Assembly: GCF_009601025.1 (NCBI RefSeq)
Contig: NZ_WIVE01000048.1
Span: forward strand, 1-32,860
DNA: 32,860 nt
Source of the DNA: Roseospira navarrensis
Lineage (GTDB): Bacteria > Pseudomonadota > Alphaproteobacteria > Rhodospirillales > Rhodospirillaceae
Direction: 5' to 3'
Shown in pieces: positions 24,400 through 32,860 of the stretch (positions within the stretch are counted from its first letter, which is position 1; each line of letters starts with the position of its first letter). The position numbers were made by a program, and so were the translations under genes. The notes beneath the pieces were generated by a model. It saw only the letters and a list, made by a program, of their open reading frames with translations. It did not search any database and had not been told where the DNA came from.

Positions 24400-25567
24400 G
24401 CCGGAGGCTCAAAGTGGTCGGTGGCGTGGGGGGCGTCGGCGGCGGCCGGATGACCCCGGACCTGCCCATCGACGCCGTGGCGGTGCTGAACGCCATTGCC
24501 TCGGCCGTGGTGGTGATCGACCGGGACGATCGTGTGGTGTTCCTCAACGCCGCCGGGGAACAACTGTTCGAAAGCAGCCTGGGGCACCTGAAGGGCACGC
24601 CCCTTGAGGATCTGGTGCCGCGCAACAGCCAGACCTTCTCGCTGATTTTCCAGGCCCGGCGGAACACCTCGGCGGTGTCCGAGTACGAAGTGGAGATCGA
24701 CACCCCCCGCACGGGTCCGCGCGTCATGACCATCCAGGTTTCGCCGCACGTGGAAATGCCCGGCTGGGTCGTGGTGCAGTTCCAGGAGCATTCGAAGGCC
24801 CTGCGCATGGGCCAGCAGATGCTCAGCCGGGGCGCGGCGCGGTCGGTGTCCGCCATGGCCCGCCTGCTGGCGCACGAGGTCAAGAACCCGCTGTCCGGAA
24901 TCCGGGGCGCGGCGCAGTTGCTCGACCAGAGCGTGGCGGAGACGGATCGGGTGCTCACCCAGCTCATCCGGGACGAGACCGACCGCATCGTGGCGTTGCT
25001 GGATCGCATGGACGTGTTCTCGGACGGCGGCGGCCTGAACCGCGAGGCCGTGAACATCCATCTGGTGCTGGAGCACGTGAAACGCCTGGCCGAGAACGGG
25101 TTCGCGAAAGGGGTCCGGATCGTCGAGAGCTATGACCCGTCGCTGCCGTCCGTGCTGGGCAACCGCGACCAGCTCGTGCAGGTGTTCCTGAACCTGGTGA
25201 AGAACGCGGCCGAAGTGGTGTCCGCCGACGGGGGCGAGATCGTGCTCTCCACGGCCTACCAGCACGGCCTGCGGCTGGCGGCGCCGGGCTCGGCGGATCG
25301 GCTCGACCTGCCCTTGGTGGTGACCGTGCGCGACAACGGACCGGGCATTCCCGAGGATATGCGCGGCCATCTGTTCGAACCCTTCGTCACCAACAAGCCG
25401 TCGGGCAGCGGCCTGGGCCTGCCCCTGGTGGCGAAGATCATCACCGACCATGGCGGCATCGTGGAATTCGACACGCAGCCGGGTCGCACCGTGTTCCGGG
25501 TCGTGCTGCCGCTGGCGCCGTCCGACCGGATGGCGGCCGAAGACGCAAGACCCGCGGAGGACTGGCG

Positions 25568-25571
<4 letters not shown>
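24396..25571 (+). CDS. ntrB: Nitrogen regulation histidine kinase NtrB
   Basis: The 391-residue cytoplasmic sensor kinase of the NtrBC pair; it phosphorylates NtrC under nitrogen limitation and, with PII, dephosphorylates it when nitrogen is ample. A PAS domain (about 26-130) starts [20 protein letters not shown]. The dimerisation/phosphorylation motif [20 protein letters not shown] gives H160. The ATPase has the N-box [19 protein letters not shown] and [12 protein letters not shown]. The first 20 residues are glycine/valine-rich. The ATG at 24396 overlaps the dusB stop, with GGGAGGG upstream, and the stop overlaps ntrC as ATGA. Confidence 0.95.
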
Positions 25572-27070
<1,499 letters not shown>

Positions 27071-27085
27071 CGGAGCGCAGGTCGC

Positions 27086-29440
27086 ATGGATGCCCGGGAG
27101 CCTGATCTCATGACCGACGCCACAGGTGGCCGCACGCTCCATCGCCGCCTGCTGCGCCTCGGGCTGAAGGCCCGACGGATGCGGTTCACGCGCGTGCTGA
27201 CCCTGGTGCTGGCGGTGGCGGCCGTGATCTCCGTCGGCGTGACCGCCGCCGTGCTGATGGGGGTCGGCCCCACCATCGATGATCCGGCGGCGATGCTGGC
27301 GCTGCTGAACGTCAACCTGGTCATCATGCTGGCGCTGGGCGTGCTGGTCGCCCGCCGGCTGGTGAAGGTCTGGATCGCGCGGCGTAGCGGTGGGGCCGGG
27401 TCGCGCCTGCACGTGCGGCTGGTGGTGCTGTTCGGCGTGGTGGCCGTGACTCCGGCCATCCTCATGTCGATCTTTTCCATCCTGATCTTTCAGGTTGGCG
27501 TGCAGGGGTGGTTCTCTTCCCGGGTGTCGACCGCGCTGGACGAATCCCTTCAGGTCGCCCAGGCGTACCTGCGGGAGCATCAGCAGGCCATCGCCGGCGA
27601 CGTGCTGGCCATGGCCAACGACCTGAGCCGGGACTGGCTGCGGATCAGCCGCAATCCCGAGAGTCTCAACCAGTTTCTCGGTGCCCAGTCCGCCCTGCGC
27701 AACCTGACCGAGGCCGTGATTTTCGGCAAGGACGGCAAGGTCATCGCGCGCGCCGGGTACACGTTCTCGCTGCAGTTCGAGCAGGTCCCGTTCTGGGCCA
27801 TGGACCGCGCCGACAATGGCGATGTCGCCCTTCTGACCGGCGAGAACGACGACCGCGTGCGCGGGCTGGTCCGGCTCGGCCTGGACAGCCTCACGCCGCT
27901 TTATCTCTACGTCGGGCGCTTCGTGGATCCCAAGGTGCTGGGCGCCATTGAGAGCACGGAAGAGGCCGTGGACCAGTATCGGGAACTGGAGGGACGTCGC
28001 TCCGGCTACGAGCTGACCCTGTCCATGATCTTCATCATGGTCTCGGTGCTGCTGCTGCTCGCGGCCGTGGCCGTGGGCCTGACCATGGCCACCCGTCTGG
28101 TGCAGCCGATCATGGCCCTGATCGAGGCCGCCGACCGGGTGCGCCAGGGCAACCTTCGGGTCCGGGTCAGCGAGATCGTGGCCAACGACGAGGTCGCCTC
28201 GCTGTCGCGCGCCTTCAACCGCATGACCGCCCAGATCGAGGCCCAGCAGAAAAGCCTGATGGCGGCGAACCAGGAACTGGACGAGCGGCGCCGGTTCACC
28301 GAGACCGTGCTCGCCGGGGTGTCCGCCGGGGTGATCGCGCTGGACAGGAACGGGCATATCACGCTGGCCAACCGCCCGGCGGGGGATTTGCTGGGCGAGG
28401 GTCTGGACGGCTGGATGGGGCGGCCGGTCGAGCGGCTGATGCCCGAGATCGACGCGCTGGTGGCCCAGTGCCGGGCGCGGCCGGACCGGCCGGCGCAGGC
28501 GGAGATCAGCCACGGTCAGGGGGGCCGTGGGCTGACCCTGCTGGTGCGGGTCAGTGCCGAGCGGGACGAGGACGGCGATATCCTGGGGTACGTCCTCACT
28601 TTCGACGACATCACCGAGTTGCAGCAGGCCCAGCGCAAGGCCGCCTGGGCGGATGTGGCCCGCCGCATCGCCCACGAGATCAAGAACCCGCTGACCCCGA
28701 TCCAGTTGTCGGCGGAGCGCCTGAAGCGACGGTATCTGAAGCAGCTCACCCACGATCAGGACACCTTCATCCAGTGCACCGACACCATTGTCCGGCACGT
28801 CGGCGATATCGGCCAGATGGTGGACGAGTTCTCGGCCTTCGCGCGCATGCCGGCGCCCTCCATGCGCCTGGAGCGGCTGGACGAAATCGTCCGGCAGGCC
28901 GTCGTCCTGCAGCGCACCGCCTACACACGCATCACGTTCCAGGCCGATGTGCCGGACCACGCGGTCAAGCTGCGCTGCGACGCCCGCCAGATCAGCCAGG
29001 CCCTGACCAACCTGCTCAAGAACGCGGTGGAGGGGATTGACGGCCGATTGGAAAAGGAAAAGGATCACTCATCGGAGCCGGGGGCCATTCTGGTCCGCAT
29101 CGAGGACGGGCCCGAAAGGGTGACGATTGTCGTGGAAGACAACGGGAAGGGGCTTCCGGACGGAGATCGCAGCCGGCTGACCGAACCCTACGTGACCACG
29201 CGCAGCAAGGGGACGGGCCTGGGGCTCGCCATCGTGCGCAAAATCCTTGAGGATCACGGGGGGGCCTTGCTCCTGGAGGATCGACCGGGCGGCGGGGCGC
29301 GCGTCTCGCTCGACCTCCCGCGGGCCCCGGCCGGCGGGGCAGACACGCCGGAGGCCGCCCAGGACGCAGAAGGGCCGAGGGGCGCGAGGGGCGCGAGGGG
29401 CGAAGGCGTCGGGTCCCAAGCCGTCGCCCCGACACGCTAG
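27086..29440 (+). CDS. ntrY: Nitrogen regulation membrane histidine kinase NtrY
   Basis: A 784-residue transmembrane sensor kinase paired with NtrX. Four hydrophobic helices lie at about 34-59, 68-93, 109-138 and 309-336. A periplasmic region of about 170 residues separates the third and fourth. HAMP (about 337-390) and PAS (about 400-510) domains follow. The phosphorylation site is H530 in ARRIAHEIKNPLTPIQ, then a HATPase with NLLKNAVEGIDG, VEDNGKGLPDG and KGTGLGLAIVRKI. The C-terminal tail (about 745-784) is low-complexity, with GARGARGEG coded by a 9-nt repeat. The start could equally be the ATG at 27110, which has GGGAG 8-9 nt upstream. In alphaproteobacteria NtrYX is linked to nitrogen and redox control. 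Confidence 0.94.
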   Translation: MDAREPDLMTDATGGRTLHRRLLRLGLKARRMRFTRVLTLVLAVAAVISVGVTAAVLMGVGPTIDDPAAMLALLNVNLVIMLALGVLVARRLVKVWIARRSGGAGSRLHVRLVVLFGVVAVTPAILMSIFSILIFQVGVQGWFSSRVSTALDESLQVAQAYLREHQQAIAGDVLAMANDLSRDWLRISRNPESLNQFLGAQSALRNLTEAVIFGKDGKVIARAGYTFSLQFEQVPFWAMDRADNGDVALLTGENDDRVRGLVRLGLDSLTPLYLYVGRFVDPKVLGAIESTEEAVDQYRELEGRRSGYELTLSMIFIMVSVLLLLAAVAVGLTMATRLVQPIMALIEAADRVRQGNLRVRVSEIVANDEVASLSRAFNRMTAQIEAQQKSLMAANQELDERRRFTETVLAGVSAGVIALDRNGHITLANRPAGDLLGEGLDGWMGRPVERLMPEIDALVAQCRARPDRPAQAEISHGQGGRGLTLLVRVSAERDEDGDILGYVLTFDDITELQQAQRKAAWADVARRIAHEIKNPLTPIQLSAERLKRRYLKQLTHDQDTFIQCTDTIVRHVGDIGQMVDEFSAFARMPAPSMRLERLDEIVRQAVVLQRTAYTRITFQADVPDHAVKLRCDARQISQALTNLLKNAVEGIDGRLEKEKDHSSEPGAILVRIEDGPERVTIVVEDNGKGLPDGDRSRLTEPYVTTRSKGTGLGLAIVRKILEDHGGALLLEDRPGGGARVSLDLPRAPAGGADTPEAAQDAEGPRGARGARGEGVGSQAVAPTR
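29373..29399 (+). repeat. 9-nt tandem repeat in the ntrY 3' end
   Basis: GGCCGAGGG, GCGCGAGGG, GCGCGAGGG in direct order. It is in frame (three codons per unit), encoding an Arg/Gly/Ala-rich tail after the kinase domain. Confidence 0.65.
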
Positions 29441-29488
29441 CAGGCGCCGGAATGGGGCGCCAGGAAAGGAACGGGTTGTCGAGGCACC

Positions 29489-29572
29489 ATGACTGAGTCC
29501 AGGACAATGGCTTTCACGAACGGAGACGGGGCGCCCCTCGGGGTCTCCTGTCAGCGTGCCCATGTCGCATGA
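29489..29572 (+). CDS. Possible 27-residue ORF overlapping the ntrX start
   Basis: In the ntrY-ntrX gap, ATG at 29489 preceded by GAGG with a 4-nt spacer opens a frame of 27 codons plus stop, beginning MTESRTMAFTNGDG. Its TGA (29570-29572) lies just inside ntrX, 8 nt beyond the ntrX ATG at 29562 in another frame. That geometry suits translational coupling by reinitiation, and ntrX itself has no strong Shine-Dalgarno. It contains a GGAGAC/GTCTCC hairpin (29522-29548). There is no protein homology to support it, so it may be chance. Confidence 0.3.
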   Translation: MTESRTMAFTNGDGAPLGVSCQRAHVA

Positions 29573-31034
29573 CATCCTGATCGTTGACGACGAGGCCGAC
29601 ATCCGGATGGCCGTGGCCGGGATCCTGGAGGATGAGGGATACACCTGCCGGGAGGCGACCGATAGCGACAGCGCCCTTCAACTCATCTCGGCGCGGCGCC
29701 CGAGCCTCGTGATCCTGGACATCTGGCTGGAAGGCAGTCGCCTGGACGGCCTGGAACTGCTGGACGTCATCCTGCGCGAAACGCCGATGATGCCGGTCCT
29801 GATGATCAGCGGGCACGGCACCATCGAAACGGCCGTGTCCGCCATCAAGAAGGGCGCATACGACTTCATCGAGAAGCCGTTCAAGACGGATCGTCTGCTG
29901 CTCATGGCTGAACGCGCCATCGAGGCCGCCCGCCTGAAGCAGGAGAACGCGGAACTGCGCATCCGCATCGGTCCGCAAAGCGAACTGATCGGCGAGAGCC
30001 ACTCCATCCAGCAATTGCGCGGCGCGGTGGCCAAGGTGGCGCCGACCGGCTCGCGCGTGCTCATCAGCGGCGCGCCCGGCACCGGCAAGGAGGTGGTGTC
30101 GCGCATGATCCACGCGCGCAGCCGCCGGTCCGACCAGCCGTTCGTCGTCGTCAATTGCGCCGCCATGCATCCGGACCGCATGGAACTGGAGCTGTTCGGC
30201 ACGGAATCCGGCCTGGACGGGCCGGGCTCGCCGCGCAAGGTCGGCCTGTTCGAGCAGGCCAACGGCGGCACCCTGCTGCTGGACGAGATCGCCGACATGC
30301 CACTGGAAACCCAGGGCAAGCTGGTGCGTGTCCTGCAGGAACAGTCCTTCGAGCATGTGGGCGGCACCCGCAAGGTGGCCGTCGATGTGCGCGTCATCGC
30401 GACGAGTCACCGCGATCTGCAGTCGGAAATCCAGGGCAGCCGGTTCCGCGAAGACCTGTACTACCGCCTGGCCGTGGTGCCGCTGCGGGTGCCGTCGATG
30501 GTGGAGCGGCGCGGCGACATTCCCGTGCTGGCGCGCTATTTCATGGAAACGGCGGCCCGCTCGGCCGGCATTCCCCCGCGTCCGCTGGGCGAGGACGCCA
30601 TGGCCGCGTTGCAGGCCTATGACTGGCCGGGCAACGTGCGCCAGTTGCGCAACGTGATCGACTGGCTGCTCATCATGGCGCCGGGCGAGAGCCGCGATTC
30701 CATCCGCGCCGACATGCTGCCGAACGAGATCAGCGCGCTGACGCCGGATACCCTGCGCCTGGAGAAGTCGCCCGAGATCATGACCCTGCCCCTGCGGGAG
30801 GCGCGCGAGATGTTCGAGCGCGACTACCTGCTGGCCCAGGTCACGCGCTTCGGCGGCAACGTCTCGCGCACGGCGGAGTTTGTCGGCATGGAGCGCTCGG
30901 CCCTGCACCGCAAGCTGAAGAGCCTGGGCGTCGCCGGGGCCGGGGCCGCCGGTCAGGCCGCAGGCGCCGCCGCCGGGCTGGAGGGGCAGGGCGTCGCGGC
31001 GGCGACCAACGGCGCGCGCGGGTCCTCGTCCTGA
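29562..31034 (+). CDS. ntrX: Nitrogen regulation response regulator NtrX
   Basis: A 490-residue NtrC-family regulator. REC domain about 1-120: acidic D9-D10, phosphoacceptor D53 in LVILDIWLEGSRLDG, K105. AAA+ domain: Walker A GAPGTGKE (170-177) and Walker B GGTLLLDEIADMP. The place where NtrC has GAFTGA is occupied by LFGTESGLDGPGSPRKVGLF (211-230), so the sigma54-contact loop motif is absent, as described for alphaproteobacterial NtrX. A FIS-type helix-turn-helix (FGGNVSRTAEFVGMERSALH) is followed by an Ala/Gly-rich tail of about 35 residues. A GTG at 29556 is in frame, but the ATG at 29562 (MSHDILIVDDE) is preferred. trkA follows after 34 nt. Confidence 0.94.
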   Translation: MSHDILIVDDEADIRMAVAGILEDEGYTCREATDSDSALQLISARRPSLVILDIWLEGSRLDGLELLDVILRETPMMPVLMISGHGTIETAVSAIKKGAYDFIEKPFKTDRLLLMAERAIEAARLKQENAELRIRIGPQSELIGESHSIQQLRGAVAKVAPTGSRVLISGAPGTGKEVVSRMIHARSRRSDQPFVVVNCAAMHPDRMELELFGTESGLDGPGSPRKVGLFEQANGGTLLLDEIADMPLETQGKLVRVLQEQSFEHVGGTRKVAVDVRVIATSHRDLQSEIQGSRFREDLYYRLAVVPLRVPSMVERRGDIPVLARYFMETAARSAGIPPRPLGEDAMAALQAYDWPGNVRQLRNVIDWLLIMAPGESRDSIRADMLPNEISALTPDTLRLEKSPEIMTLPLREAREMFERDYLLAQVTRFGGNVSRTAEFVGMERSALHRKLKSLGVAGAGAAGQAAGAAAGLEGQGVAAATNGARGSSS

Positions 31035-31068
31035 CCCGCACGGTCCTGTCCGGGAAGGGGGGATCCCC

Positions 31069-32445
31069 ATGAAGGTCATCGTCTGCGGGGCCGGTCAGGT
31101 CGGCTTCAGCATCGCGCGCTATCTGGCGTCGGAGGGCAACGACGTCACCGTCATCGACCAGCGGCCGGATCTGATCCGCAAGATCTCGGACAGTCTGGAC
31201 GTGCAGGCGATGGTGGGGCACGCCTCGCACCCGGGTGTGCTCGATGCCGCCGGGGCCGCCGATGCGGAAATGCTGATCGCGGTGACCCACGCCGACGAAG
31301 TCAACATGATCGCCTGTCAGGTGGCGCACTCGCTGTTCCACGTGCCGACCAAGATCGCCCGCGTTCGCGCCCAGGACTACCTGGAGGACCAGTGGGCGAA
31401 CCTGTTCAGCCGCGAGAACATGCCGATCGACGTCACCATTTCGCCCGAGATCGAGGTGGCCAAGGCCGTGATCCGGCGTCTTCGGGTGCCGGGAGCGACC
31501 GAACTCATCACGCTGGCCGACAATCGGGTCCGCCTGCTGGGCGTGCGCTGCACCGAGGACACCCCGGTCAACTTCACCCCGATCCGCCAACTCGCCGCCC
31601 TGTTCCCGGAGCTGGCCATCGTCATCGTGGGCATCGTGCGCCAGGACCGCCCCATGGTGCCGTCGCCCGACGACCAGATGTTGCCGGGCGACGATGTGTA
31701 CTTCGTCTGCGCCACCGACCATCAGGCGCGGGCGCTGGCGGCCTTCGGGCACGAGGAACCGGAGGCGCGCCGGATCCTGGTGCTGGGCGGCGGCAACATC
31801 GGGCTGTTCCTGGCCCAGCGGCTGGAAAAGGACTTTCCCCACGTCTCGGTCAAGGTCATCGAGCAGGACCGCACACGGGCCGAGTTCGTCGCCAAGACCC
31901 TGAGCCGCTCGGTGGTCATCAACGGGGACGTGCTGGACCAGGAGATCCTGGAGGAGGCCGGCGTCGCCCAGACGGAAACCGTGGTCGCGGTCACCAACGA
32001 CGACGAGAACAACATCCTGGCCTCGCTGCTGGCCAAGCGCAGCGGCTGCCAGCGGGCGGTGACGCTCATCAACAAGTCCACCTATAACCCGCTGGTCTCC
32101 ACGCTGGGGGTGGACGTGGTGGTCAACCCGCGCAGCATGACGGTCTCGACCATCCTGCAGCACGTGCGGCGGGGCCGAATCCACAGCGTGCATTCCCTGC
32201 ACGAGGGCTTCGGCGAACTGATCGAGGCCGACGCCCTGGAGACGTCCGGGCTGGTCGGGCGCCCCCTGCGCGAGGTGCGGCTGCCGGCCGGCGTGATCCT
32301 GGGCGCGGTGGTGCGCGGCGGTCAGGTCATCAGCCCGCGCGGCAGCACGGTGCTCAAGGCCGGGGACCGGGTCGTGCTGTTCGCCGCCGCCGGGGCGATC
32401 AAGAAGGTGGAGAAGATGTTCTCGGTCCGTCTGGAGTTCTTCTGA
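31069..32445 (+). CDS. trkA: Trk potassium uptake regulatory protein TrkA
   Basis: A 458-residue peripheral membrane-associated NAD(H)-binding subunit that gates Trk potassium transporters. It has two tandem RCK units: Rossmann domain 1 with GAGQVG (7-12) and its RCK_C part (about 135-225), then Rossmann domain 2 with GGGNIG (240-245) and a second RCK_C ending at the C-terminus (VVLFAAAGAIKKVEKMF). Full E. coli-like length and architecture. The ATG follows GGGGGGAT. Position directly after ntrYX is standard in Rhodospirillales and relatives; hfq often comes next, but here the gene is followed by a repeat and an IS element. Potassium uptake complements ectoine synthesis in osmoadaptation. Confidence 0.96.
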   Translation: MKVIVCGAGQVGFSIARYLASEGNDVTVIDQRPDLIRKISDSLDVQAMVGHASHPGVLDAAGAADAEMLIAVTHADEVNMIACQVAHSLFHVPTKIARVRAQDYLEDQWANLFSRENMPIDVTISPEIEVAKAVIRRLRVPGATELITLADNRVRLLGVRCTEDTPVNFTPIRQLAALFPELAIVIVGIVRQDRPMVPSPDDQMLPGDDVYFVCATDHQARALAAFGHEEPEARRILVLGGGNIGLFLAQRLEKDFPHVSVKVIEQDRTRAEFVAKTLSRSVVINGDVLDQEILEEAGVAQTETVVAVTNDDENNILASLLAKRSGCQRAVTLINKSTYNPLVSTLGVDVVVNPRSMTVSTILQHVRRGRIHSVHSLHEGFGELIEADALETSGLVGRPLREVRLPAGVILGAVVRGGQVISPRGSTVLKAGDRVVLFAAAGAIKKVEKMFSVRLEFF

Positions 32446-32458
32446 GGCCAACGGCCTC
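32444..32458 (+). terminator. Short hairpin at the trkA stop codon
   Basis: GAGGCC (32444-32449) and GGCCTC (32453-32458) form a 6-bp stem with an AAC loop, starting within the trkA stop. The following TTACTTACT is only moderately T-rich, so termination is plausible but not certain. Confidence 0.4.
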
Positions 32459-32550
32459 TTACTTACTGGGACCGTTGAAGCCCGTGACCGGCCAGGGCTC
32501 CGAACCCGGATGACCGTTCTGTGACACCGTTGGGGTCGAACCCGCCTCTC

Positions 32551-32642
32551 GAGGTCCTTCGGTCGCCCCCGGCGACGCGTCGCGTCGCCGCAAAGGGGCG
32601 CGACCATCGGAACGATGGTCGCGGGGGCTCCCTCAGGATGAC
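32551..32642. repeat. Palindromic repeat element, copy 2 (single arm with a nested insertion)
   Basis: The reverse complement starts GTCATCCTGAGGGAGC and ends GCGACCGAAGGACCTC, matching the arm of the element at 12728-12841. Between these parts, where copy 1 has only GGA, about 56 bp are inserted. They hold two perfect hairpins: CGGCGACG/CGTCGCCG (32570-32577 with 32583-32590) and GCGACCATC/GATGGTCGC (32600-32608 with 32614-32622), with CCCC/GGGG flanks that may close a common stem. The second arm of the element is not seen. It lies between trkA and the IS110 fragment. Confidence 0.65.
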
Positions 32643-32665
32643 ACACTTTTAATAGAGAGTGTCAT
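32638..32665. repeat. Inverted repeat ATGACAC-N14-GTGTCAT at the IS/repeat junction
   Basis: Perfect 7-base arms at 32638-32644 and 32659-32665. The left arm is also the outer end of the palindromic repeat. The right arm lies 4 nt from the transposase stop codon. The IS end is probably in or near this interval, but it cannot be placed without the other end. Confidence 0.5.
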
Positions 32666-32669
32666 CAAC

Positions 32670-32860
<191 letters not shown>

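Noticed and set aside
29514-32646. Long minus-strand frames opposite ntrX and trkA
   Set aside because: Both are antisense to genes with full sets of family motifs; the left part of the second one translates the repeat element.

Overview
This is a GC-rich window with long overlapping antisense reading frames, typical of a high-GC alphaproteobacterium. The best fit is a marine or halotolerant member of the Rhodospirillales. The main evidence is a fused ispDF gene, the block dusB-ntrB-ntrC-ntrY-ntrX-trkA, a DUF2794 protein, and a complete ectABC ectoine operon. Gene content is mostly chromosomal core. The only clear mobile DNA is the 3' end of an IS110-family transposase gene at the right edge.

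Layout. Positions 1-394: start of a divergent gene leaving the left edge, a sigma70-like promoter and three palindromes. 395-2836: ectABC, with a strong intrinsic terminator between ectB and ectC. 2961-4615: a Tat-exported FecR-domain protein and a HAD-family phosphatase. 5051-9290: a signalling cassette made of a chemoreceptor with a C-terminal PilZ-like domain, a STAS anti-sigma-factor antagonist, and a REC-HATPase-PP2C phosphatase. 9394-12675: a small membrane protein overlapping an orphan solute-binding protein, an orphan ParA ATPase and a DUF3137 membrane protein. 12690-12841: a tandem repeat and a palindromic repeat element. 12877-14965 (minus): DUF2794, TfoX_N, alpha/beta hydrolase, TfoX_N and ribbon-helix-helix genes, mostly joined by 4-nt stop/start overlaps. 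15192-15626 (minus): a small lipoprotein. 15772-20054: a thioredoxin-fold protein, then yfgM-like, bamB and der. 20071-23273: two small unknown genes, cutA, ispDF and a CcsA/HemX-like membrane protein. 23392-32445: dusB, the NtrBC and NtrYX two-component systems, and trkA. 32551-32860: a second, rearranged copy of the palindromic repeat next to the IS110 fragment.

How it fits together. EctA, EctB and EctC convert aspartate semialdehyde-derived diaminobutyrate into the compatible solute ectoine; no ectD or dedicated aspartokinase is present here. TrkA gives a second osmotic function, potassium uptake control. NtrBC and NtrYX control nitrogen metabolism and are co-directional with dusB. YfgM, BamB and Der sit together as in many proteobacteria (translocon/outer-membrane assembly plus ribosome assembly). 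The MCP/STAS/phosphatase cassette looks like a partner-switching output attached to a chemoreceptor.

The points most worth a second look are the terminator inside the ect operon, the MCP-STAS-REC-HATPase-PP2C cassette with its degenerate PilZ domain, the five-gene TfoX/DUF2794 operon, a possible 27-codon coupled ORF at the ntrX start, and the nested palindromic repeat beside the IS110 element. No tRNA, rRNA, CRISPR array or prophage was seen.
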